Assembly (NCBI GenBank): GCA_002377985.1
Contig: DFQW01000075.1
Span: 1 to 23,645 of the forward strand
Source of the DNA: Halieaceae bacterium UBA3479
Lineage (GTDB): Bacteria > Pseudomonadota > Gammaproteobacteria > Pseudomonadales > Halieaceae
Direction: 5' to 3'
Length of the DNA stretch: 23,645 nucleotides
Numbering within the stretch: the first letter of the stretch is position 1; every line of letters begins with the position of its first letter. Of this stretch, positions 17,631 to 23,645 are shown in pieces. The translations under genes and the position numbers were made by a program. Under the pieces are notes generated by a model that saw only the letters and a list, made by a program, of their open reading frames with translations, was not told the DNA's origin and did no database searches.

Positions 17631-18880
17631 CGTGACCACCCCGGTGGTATCGATTCTCTTTGCCACAATGCCTCAAGTGACTCTCTTTTCCCGATGAGAT
17701 GGGCTGAAGCACCATCGACCAGAACCTCGGCAGCCCTGGGGCGGCTGTTGTAGTTTGAGGACATCGAGTATCCGTAAGCACCAGCGCCCATCACCGCCAA
17801 CAAATCACCCTCGGCCAACACTAAAGGGCGAGCTTTGCCGAGAAAGTCTGCGGTTTCACAGACGGGGCCTACTATGTCCCATTCGAGCGCGTCGCCCGTG
17901 CGGGGTGTTACCGGACAAATTTCTTGCCAGGCGCCGTAGAGTGCTGGTCGCAACAAATCGTTCATGGCGGCGTCCACAATCGCAAAATGCCGGAGCGAGG
18001 TGGATTTCAAGTACTCGACTTTTGTCAGTAGCACCCCTGCCATGGCGACAATCGATCTGCCGGGTTCGAGCACCAGTTCCACGTCAAGCGGCAACAGGCG
18101 ATCGAGTAGCGCGGCGATGTAGTCGCCAATACGGGGCGCAGATTTCTCGTAGCTCACGCCAAGACCACCGCCGATATCCAAATGAGAGATCTCGATACCC
18201 TCCGCCGACAGGTCGTGGATCATGTTTATTAAAAAATCCATCGCCTCTAGAAACGGGCTCACATCCATGATCTGGCTGCCAATATGGCAGTCAAGTCCGA
18301 TCGGATTGAGCGCGTCCGTATCGCGCGCCAAGCGATATAGCCGCCGCGCGGTGGATGCGTCTACACCAAACTTGTTCTCACGCAGACCGGTTGAGATGTA
18401 GGGATGAGTCCCGGCATCGACATCGGGATTAATGCGAATAGATACGGGCGCCGTTTTTCTCAGAGCGCCAGCAACATCGGCCAGTTGTTTGAGTTCAGAT
18501 TCTGATTCGACATTGAAGCAGCGAATGCCTTTATCCAGCGCCAGAGCGAGCTCTGCGCGGCTCTTGCCAACGCCGGAAAATACGATCTTGCCGGCATCAC
18601 CCCCTGCGTGGAGTACCCGCTCCAACTCGCCCGCTGATACGACATCGAAGCCCGCACCCAATCGGGCCAGTCGATTCAGTATTGCGAGGTTGGAGTTTGC
18701 CTTGACCGCGTAGCAGATAAGATGCGACTGGCCGGTCAATGCCGCTTGATATGCCTCAAACGCGGCATCGATACTCGCTGCCGAGTACACATAAGTGGGC
18801 GTTCCGTGGGCGGCGGCGATATCATCAAGCGATAGGTCTTCGCAACAGAGGACCTCGTTTTGGCGTGTAAAGTGAGACAT
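17627..18880 (-). CDS. lysA: Diaminopimelate decarboxylase
   Basis: 417 residues. It decarboxylates meso-diaminopimelate to L-lysine using PLP. Lys60 in YAVKANSN is the PLP Schiff-base lysine, HIGSQI and the DIGGGLGVSY block bind the phosphate, and Cys341 in GPVCETADFL is the catalytic cysteine of the partner subunit in the dimer. Start ATG shares its A with the stop of lptM (TGATG), so translation is coupled; the ATG itself has no strong ribosome site, which fits coupling. It is the second gene of lptM-lysA-dapF. Confidence 0.97.
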   Translation of the reverse strand: MSHFTRQNEVLCCEDLSLDDIAAAHGTPTYVYSAASIDAAFEAYQAALTGQSHLICYAVKANSNLAILNRLARLGAGFDVVSAGELERVLHAGGDAGKIVFSGVGKSRAELALALDKGIRCFNVESESELKQLADVAGALRKTAPVSIRINPDVDAGTHPYISTGLRENKFGVDASTARRLYRLARDTDALNPIGLDCHIGSQIMDVSPFLEAMDFLINMIHDLSAEGIEISHLDIGGGLGVSYEKSAPRIGDYIAALLDRLLPLDVELVLEPGRSIVAMAGVLLTKVEYLKSTSLRHFAIVDAAMNDLLRPALYGAWQEICPVTPRTGDALEWDIVGPVCETADFLGKARPLVLAEGDLLAVMGAGAYGYSMSSNYNSRPRAAEVLVDGASAHLIGKRESLEALWQRESIPPGWSR

Positions 18881-18987
18881 CAGTTGGCGAGTGCTACCGT
18901 TTCTTCGGTGTCAGCGGGACGCAAGGGCCCCTGTTGCCCGCAACCGCAAATGCATAAACACATTAGGACAGCACAAATGACCTTCAC
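18880..18987 (-). CDS. lptM: LPS translocon maturation chaperone LptM (very short lipoprotein)
   Basis: 35 residues, GTG start with GAGG 7 bases upstream. Too short for many gene finders. A short hydrophobic signal (VICAVLMCLCIC) leads to a lipobox with Cys16 followed by GQQGPLRP, the CGxKGPLYxP motif of LptM (YifL) lipoproteins. LptM mimics LPS and helps disulfide formation in the LptDE translocon at the outer membrane. The remaining tail is about 12 residues, shorter than in E. coli (67 residues total). Extra cysteines occur inside the signal peptide (positions 5, 10, 12 and 14). Position directly before lysA and divergent from cyaY matches the conserved gammaproteobacterial order and supports the call. 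Confidence 0.82.
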   Translation of the reverse strand: MKVICAVLMCLCICGCGQQGPLRPADTEETVALAN

Positions 18988-19103
18988 AGCTTGACCTCGG
19001 AAAAGCTGGCAGTATAACAGTGCGGTGAGAGAGACTGATGGTTGCTGACACTGATCGTGTTCTATGGAAGTTGTAATCGGAAAAAAGTATTGGGAATACA
19101 GGT

Positions 19104-19439
19104 ATGGCGACGAATGAGTATTACGAACGGATAGACACGACTTTTGAGTGGGTCGAGACAGCGTTGGAAGCCTTTCCGGAGGATATCGATATTCGTAGCG
19201 CCGAGGGTGTGATCAATGCGACATTTGAGAACGGTGTGGTTTTTGTTTTCAGCCGGCAACCGCCCACTGAGCAGCTGTGGTTAGCGACGCCTGGCGGCGG
19301 TTTCCATTACGAATGGCGCGGGAACGTGTGGACAGACACAAAGACCGGCGAAGTGTTTCAGGCGGTCTTGGCGAGGGAGCTCGCCGAACACACAGGTTTA
19401 ATCCTTGAAGAGAGTCTCTTGGGTGATTCGTCACTCTAA
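19104..19439 (+). CDS. cyaY: Frataxin-like iron-sulfur cluster protein CyaY
   Basis: 111 residues. Frataxin family: acidic N-terminal helix (EYYERIDTTFEWVETALEAF), then beta-strands ending in the family motif PPTEQLWLATPGGGFHYEW, and a C-terminal helix. CyaY binds iron and regulates cysteine desulfurase IscS in Fe-S cluster assembly in the cytoplasm. Start ATG has GGGA about 8 bases upstream. The gene diverges from lptM-lysA and its end overlaps the start of the DUF3187 gene. Confidence 0.93.
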   Translation: MATNEYYERIDTTFEWVETALEAFPEDIDIRSAEGVINATFENGVVFVFSRQPPTEQLWLATPGGGFHYEWRGNVWTDTKTGEVFQAVLARELAEHTGLILEESLLGDSSL

Positions 19440-20406
19440 GCTACGTGCGCTTGTCGGGTTTGCCGCCTTTTGGAGCGCCTGGGCATGTGCGATAGAGGCA
19501 CCGCTGGCGGTCGCCAACCTGTCACCATTTTCGCTGCTGAGAGCATTGCCCGAGCAGCGAACAGCGCGAACCGTTGCCGGTTTGCAGTGGGAGCTCTCGG
19601 GCATGATGGCAAATCATTTCATCCTTCAATCGGCAGCTGGAGAGGCGCTTCACCTCGATGGTCAGACCGACCGACTGACAGTGTCTATGCGCTACGGTTT
19701 CGCCCCGTTGTGGGATGTCGAATTGAAAGCGCCGTGGATACATCATTCAGGTGGATTCACGGACAACGCAATCGAGCGATGGCACAAAGCGTTTGGCCTA
19801 CCCAATGGTGACCGCGGTCTATATCCCCAAAATCAGCTTCGCTACGAGTTAAAGGAGCAAGGCCGGGTGGCCGCTCTGGAGCGATCAACTCAGGGTTTGG
19901 GTGACGTCGAAGTTGCGGTCAGCCGCGAGCTTTTTGCGTCACTCGATGCTCATGTGGCGGCGAGCATTGGCGTAAAAAGTGCGACCGGCAAGACCGAGGA
20001 TTGGCTGGGTAGCGGCACCGCGGACATCTTCACTTTGGTACGGTTCAGTGGCCGCTACCCGGAGGAAGGATCGTTTTTCTGGCACGGACAGGTGGGTGTT
20101 ACGCGGGCAGGTGAGAGTTCGTTACTCGGCGAGACGCAGCGAAGAAACTTGTGGTTTGCCGGGCTTTCGCTGGCTTGGGCCCTGACGCCTCAATGGTCAG
20201 CGCTGGTGCAATATGATGCCCATAGTGGCGTATCGCATAGCGATCTGGCGCCGCTGGAGCAAACGGCCGGCATGCTAAGCATGGCGCTGAGATGGCGCCC
20301 GTCAGAAAGATGGTCTGTTGATTTTGGTTTCAGCGAGGACGTCGCGGTAGAGACTGCCCCCGACATCAATTTTTTGCTGAGTTTTCGTTTTGTACCCGGT
20401 GCTTAA
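19423..20406 (+). CDS. DUF3187 family protein, probable outer-membrane protein
   Basis: 327 residues from the GTG at 19423, which follows an AGAG site; a TTG at 19405 is an alternative. The GTG start gives a good signal peptide ([16 protein letters not shown] then WSAWACA) with cleavage before IEAPLAV. The mature part has regular amphipathic strands ([46 protein letters not shown]) and ends in a strand, consistent with an outer-membrane beta-barrel. The family motifs [12 protein letters not shown] and GLPNGDRG match DUF3187. Function is unknown. The first 17 bases of the gene overlap the end of cyaY, so it may depend on cyaY translation. Confidence 0.82.
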   Translation: MIRHSKLRALVGFAAFWSAWACAIEAPLAVANLSPFSLLRALPEQRTARTVAGLQWELSGMMANHFILQSAAGEALHLDGQTDRLTVSMRYGFAPLWDVELKAPWIHHSGGFTDNAIERWHKAFGLPNGDRGLYPQNQLRYELKEQGRVAALERSTQGLGDVEVAVSRELFASLDAHVAASIGVKSATGKTEDWLGSGTADIFTLVRFSGRYPEEGSFFWHGQVGVTRAGESSLLGETQRRNLWFAGLSLAWALTPQWSALVQYDAHSGVSHSDLAPLEQTAGMLSMALRWRPSERWSVDFGFSEDVAVETAPDINFLLSFRFVPGA

Positions 20407-21806
20407 CGCGCCGCCAGCGCCGCTCTCGCTATGCTGATTGCCTCGCGCACCTGAGCCGGCGCGGTACCTCCTATATGATTTCTCGCGGCGACTGAACCTT
20501 CCAACGTCAGTACTTCAAATACGTCCTCTTCAATCGCTTCATGGAAGCCTTGCAGCGTCTTCAGGGGCAGCGTTGCGAGATCGCAGTCAGACTTGATGCA
20601 ATACGCGACGGCCTGTCCGACGATCTCGTGGGCATCTCTGAAGGGAATGCCAATTCTGACAAGATAATCCGCAAGATCGGTCGCTGTTGAAAAGCCCTGG
20701 AGCGCGGCTTCGCGCATTTTCGAGGGAATCGCCTCGACGGCGGGGATCATGTCCGCAAACGCCTTGAGACAATCGTTGAGGGTATCGACGCTGTCAAAGA
20801 GCGCCTCTTTGTCCTCCTGATTGTCTTTGTTGTAGGCCAGGGGTTGCGATTTCATGAGCGTCAGTAAACTCATCAGGTTGCCGGTTGCTCGGCCTGATTT
20901 ACCCCTTACGAGCTCGGGAACATCGGGATTTTTCTTCTGGGGCATAATCGAGGAGCCCGTGCAGAAGCGATCCGGTAGCGCGACAAAACCGAACTGCGAG
21001 GAAGTCCATAGCACCAGTTCTTCTGACATTCTAGAGAGATGGTTGAGCACTAGAGCCGCTACCGCACAAAATTCGATAGCGAAATCGCGGTCGGCGACAC
21101 TGTCGAGAGAATTTCGTGTCGGGCCATCAAAGCCCATCGCGGTCGCGGTCGCCAGTCGATCAATGGGGAAGGTTGTCCCCGCCAAGGCAGCGGCACCCAA
21201 GGGGCAAACGTTCAGACGGGTTCTGCAATCCAATAGCCGCTGATAGTCGCGTTCCAACATTTCATACCAGGCCATCAGGTGGTGGCCAAAGGTCACCGGT
21301 TGCGCTACCTGCAGGTGTGTGAAACCGGGCATGATGGTATCAGCGTGGTCTTCGGCCTGTGTCAGTAAAGCGGCTTGAAGGCGTGATATCTCGGCCGCCG
21401 CATGATCAATCTCGCCGCGCAAGTACAGCCTGAGATCAGTCGCCACCTGGTCGTTTCTGGAGCGGCCCGTGTGTAATTTCTTGCCGCTATCGCCAATGAT
21501 TTCTGTCAGCCGCGCCTCAATGTTCATGTGTACGTCTTCGCGCGCTACCTGCCACTCAAATGCGCCTGCCTCTATTTCGGAGAGGATGGTGGAGAGCCCT
21601 TGTTGAATGGCGGCGTTTTCTTCTGACGTCAGTACCCCGGTGCTGTGCAGCATATCGGCATGCGCCCTAGAGCCTTGAATGTCGCAGGCAGCGAGACGGC
21701 GGTCAAAGGCTTCCGAGGCGGTAAATCGTTGAACAAAGGTATCGGTGGGTTCGTCAAAGCGGCCTCCCCACATTTCCTGTCCGGTTTTTGGTTCTCGATC
21801 GCTCAT
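20403..21806 (-). CDS. argH: Argininosuccinate lyase
   Basis: 467 residues from the ATG at 21806 (MSDREP); the frame is open upstream to 21953 but the extra 49 residues have no family match. It splits argininosuccinate into arginine and fumarate in the cytoplasm. The fumarase-superfamily signature [11 protein letters not shown] (284-294, catalytic Ser285) is present, with the HTGRSRNDQ and [12 protein letters not shown] blocks and catalytic-type His163. A GAGG site lies 11 bases upstream. Its stop overlaps that of the DUF3187 gene by 4 bases, and it diverges from hemC. Confidence 0.97.
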   Translation of the reverse strand: MSDREPKTGQEMWGGRFDEPTDTFVQRFTASEAFDRRLAACDIQGSRAHADMLHSTGVLTSEENAAIQQGLSTILSEIEAGAFEWQVAREDVHMNIEARLTEIIGDSGKKLHTGRSRNDQVATDLRLYLRGEIDHAAAEISRLQAALLTQAEDHADTIMPGFTHLQVAQPVTFGHHLMAWYEMLERDYQRLLDCRTRLNVCPLGAAALAGTTFPIDRLATATAMGFDGPTRNSLDSVADRDFAIEFCAVAALVLNHLSRMSEELVLWTSSQFGFVALPDRFCTGSSIMPQKKNPDVPELVRGKSGRATGNLMSLLTLMKSQPLAYNKDNQEDKEALFDSVDTLNDCLKAFADMIPAVEAIPSKMREAALQGFSTATDLADYLVRIGIPFRDAHEIVGQAVAYCIKSDCDLATLPLKTLQGFHEAIEEDVFEVLTLEGSVAARNHIGGTAPAQVREAISIARAALAAR

Positions 21807-21927
21807 GGCGCAGTTTTCCTCACATTCGTGGGGAGATTCTAACAGTGGATGCATCGCGAGAGCGTCGTCGGAGAGCGGTGAAATGTCGCCCACGTGATAG
21901 ACTTCAGCGACAAACGGGGGAAATAGT

Positions 21928-22839
21928 GTGACCGACGCGATCGTGATTGCCACGCGGGAGAGCCCGCTCGCCTTATGGCAGGCAGAGTATGTAAAGGCCC
22001 GCCTTGAGGCTGAACATCCTACCCTGCAGGTCAGCCTGTTGGGTATGACGTCTCGTGGCGATCAGCTCCTCGAGCAACCGCTCTACAAGGTGGGCGGCAA
22101 AGGGCTGTTTGTCAAAGAGCTTGAGACAGCCTTGCTGGACGGTCGCGCAGATATCGCTGTTCATTCGATGAAGGATGTTCCGATGGTGTTGCCGGAGGGC
22201 CTGACACTTGGGGTCATCTGTGAGCGCGAGGACCCGCGTGATGCACTGGTGGGTGTTAACAGCTTTGACGAACTGGCCCCGGGTGCTCGGCTGGGTACCT
22301 CCAGCTTGCGGCGCAGTTGCCAGATCGCCCAGCATCGCCCGGATCTCGATATCGGATTTTTGAGGGGCAACGTCAACACGCGACTCGCCAAGCTCGATAA
22401 GGGTGATTTTGATGCCATCATGCTCGCCTGTGCGGGACTGATCCGGTTGGGGTTTGCAGCACGGATTGGTGATGCGATTGATCCCCAACTCTCTTTACCT
22501 GCGGCGGGGCAGGGCGCGGTGGGGATCGAATTTCGAGATAACGATGACCGCATCAGAGATTTGTTGACGCCTTTGCATCATGACATGACGGCAATGCGGG
22601 TTCGTGCCGAGCGGGCGGTGGTTCGGCGACTCGATGGTGGTTGCGACGTTCCCATTGCGGCTTACGCCGAGTGGGACGCAGACAGTCTCTGGTTGCGAGC
22701 CCGGGTAGGTTCGACCGATGGTACGCAATTGCTCGTCGCAGAAGCACGCGGCGTTGACCCGGAGCAATTGGGCCTGGGCGTGGCGGAATTGTTGCTCTCT
22801 CAGGGGGCTAAGAATTTGATTCAAGCTCTTCGAGGATGA
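21928..22839 (+). CDS. hemC: Hydroxymethylbilane synthase (porphobilinogen deaminase)
   Basis: 303 residues, GTG start with GGGGGAA upstream. It joins four porphobilinogens into hydroxymethylbilane. The dipyrromethane cofactor attaches at Cys239 ([11 protein letters not shown]); the catalytic-type Asp83 is in HSMKDVPM, and conserved arginines are in [21 protein letters not shown] and [10 protein letters not shown]. The length is normal for the family. It is the first gene of a hem cluster and its stop overlaps hemD as ATGA. The gap to argH (121 bases) should carry two divergent promoters, which I cannot define. Confidence 0.97.
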   Translation: MTDAIVIATRESPLALWQAEYVKARLEAEHPTLQVSLLGMTSRGDQLLEQPLYKVGGKGLFVKELETALLDGRADIAVHSMKDVPMVLPEGLTLGVICEREDPRDALVGVNSFDELAPGARLGTSSLRRSCQIAQHRPDLDIGFLRGNVNTRLAKLDKGDFDAIMLACAGLIRLGFAARIGDAIDPQLSLPAAGQGAVGIEFRDNDDRIRDLLTPLHHDMTAMRVRAERAVVRRLDGGCDVPIAAYAEWDADSLWLRARVGSTDGTQLLVAEARGVDPEQLGLGVAELLLSQGAKNLIQALRG

Positions 22840-23573
22840 CGACAGTTGTCCTGACCCGAGCAGCATCGGATAGCCAGCGATTGGCCGGGCTGCTTGCCGG
22901 CGAGGGCTTCAAGGCGCTCTGTCTGCCCCTCATGACACTTGTTCCGCTGACCATCGAAGAACGACCGGAATTGCCCGAACCCAGTGAGATCTGGATTTTT
23001 ATCAGCGGTAACGCGGTCAGGTTTGGGCTCCCTGTGCTCGCCCCCCTCCTCAATAACCACAAGGCCCCAACGGTGCTCGCTGTGGGAGCAAAAACCCGGG
23101 AGATACTTAGTCATTACAATATTTCATCAAGCGCGCCTGACCGACAGGATTCGGAGGGGCTGTTAGCGATGCCTGAGCTCAATGGCGATAGTGTTGGGCG
23201 CGTGACGATCGTCAAAGGTGAGGGGGGGCGTGACACGCTGGCTGATGAACTCCGCTGCCGGGGTATCTCGGTGACCGAGTTTCCCTGCTATCGCCGGTGT
23301 TGGCCCGAGGTCGATCTATCGGTCCTTAAGGGTGAAGCCGACGAGTGGATTTTTCAGGCGAGTAGCGGTGAGATCCTGTCGCGCTTGACCACTTTACTGG
23401 CTAACGAAGACGGGCAGGCCCTGTTCCGATTTCCTGTTGTTGTGCCCTCTGATCGAGTAGCCCAGATTGCCACCCGTCTGGGGTGGCGTACGGTGCTGCG
23501 TGCAGATGACGCCAGCGACCAATCGGTGATTCGGGTTTTGCATCATTGGACGGAGTGTGGAACGTCAACATGA
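22836..23573 (+). CDS. hemD: Uroporphyrinogen-III synthase
   Basis: 245 residues. HemD inverts ring D and closes hydroxymethylbilane to uroporphyrinogen III, the branch to haem and sirohaem. The family has little sequence conservation, but the start [19 protein letters not shown], the [12 protein letters not shown] block and the two-domain pattern with [19 protein letters not shown] and YRRCWPE fit HemD, as does its position. It overlaps hemC at its start and the HemX-like gene at its stop (ATGA both times), so three genes are translated in series. Confidence 0.94.
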   Translation: MTTVVLTRAASDSQRLAGLLAGEGFKALCLPLMTLVPLTIEERPELPEPSEIWIFISGNAVRFGLPVLAPLLNNHKAPTVLAVGAKTREILSHYNISSSAPDRQDSEGLLAMPELNGDSVGRVTIVKGEGGRDTLADELRCRGISVTEFPCYRRCWPEVDLSVLKGEADEWIFQASSGEILSRLTTLLANEDGQALFRFPVVVPSDRVAQIATRLGWRTVLRADDASDQSVIRVLHHWTECGTST

Positions 23574-23645
23574 CAGAATCGGCTAAGCCACAACAAACAC
23601 AGCCGGCAGTGCCGGCGACCAACACGCCACCAAGAAAGCGAGGCG
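23570..23645 (+). CDS. hemX: HemX-like protein, N-terminus only
   Basis: Only 25 codons are visible before the window ends. They read [18 protein letters not shown] and then PPRKRG, a Pro/Gln/Thr-rich cytoplasmic start ending in a basic patch, as expected just before the membrane span of HemX. The call rests mainly on the conserved hemC-hemD-hemX order, and the ATG overlaps the hemD stop. HemX is an inner-membrane protein of unclear function, often annotated as a methyltransferase-like protein. Confidence 0.65.
   Translation, partial: MTESAKPQQTQPAVPATNTPPRKRG

Noticed and set aside
21807..21953. Extended N-terminus of ArgH
   Set aside because: The usual ArgH start is at 21806, and the extension would run into hemC on the other strand.

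Overview
The window looks like chromosomal core sequence from a moderately GC-rich marine-type gammaproteobacterium. The gene set points to the Pseudomonas/Cellvibrionales side of the class (for example Halieaceae/OM60-like); this is inferred from gene content and order, not from a marker phylogeny. Supporting order: ubiK-comM next to glnK-amtB; cyaY divergent from lptM-lysA-dapF-DUF484-HAD hydrolase; and argH divergent from hemC-hemD-hemX. I see no mobile element, CRISPR array, rRNA or tRNA.

Layout. 1-4342 (minus): a coupled run cho -> photolyase/cryptochrome family flavoprotein -> AsmA-like protein (cut by the window edge), two light/UV repair genes followed by an envelope gene. 4504-4818 (plus): a small DUF6482 gene that meets a ribA-type GTP cyclohydrolase II (minus, 4815-5651) tail to tail. 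5735-7731 (minus): aguB then aguA, the agmatine-to-putrescine route. 7876-10262 (minus): GST-like protein -> DUF3080 lipoprotein -> DUF4136 lipoprotein. 10383-10796 (plus): secreted cytochrome c5. 10793-12619 (minus): ubiK then comM/yifB. 12999-15294 (plus): nitrogen locus glnK1-amtB-terminator-glnK2. 15303-18987 (minus): lptM-lysA-dapF-DUF484-HAD hydrolase. 19104-20406 (plus): cyaY and a DUF3187 protein. 20403-21806 (minus): argH. 21928-23645 (plus): hemC-hemD-hemX (cut).

How genes work together: lysA/dapF make lysine and meso-diaminopimelate; hemC/hemD make uroporphyrinogen III; glnK/amtB sense nitrogen and import ammonium; aguA/aguB make putrescine; cho and the photolyase-like gene plausibly handle UV damage; lptM and the AsmA-like protein serve the outer membrane.

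The most interesting region is the 379-base gap before glnK1. It holds a near-perfect NtrC palindrome, an AT-rich bend region, a GG-N10-GC sigma-54 promoter and then, just before the glnK1 ribosome site, a hairpin plus six T that resembles an intrinsic terminator. This suggests a nitrogen-controlled short RNA or attenuated leader. Other points: two PII genes around one amtB with different promoter types; a photolyase-family protein lacking two of three classical electron-transfer tryptophans; a 35-residue lptM gene; three convergent gene pairs overlapping by exactly 4 bases at their stops; and no xerC between DUF484 and the HAD gene. Most of the window is ordinary housekeeping sequence, and I do not see a clear-cut new multi-gene system.
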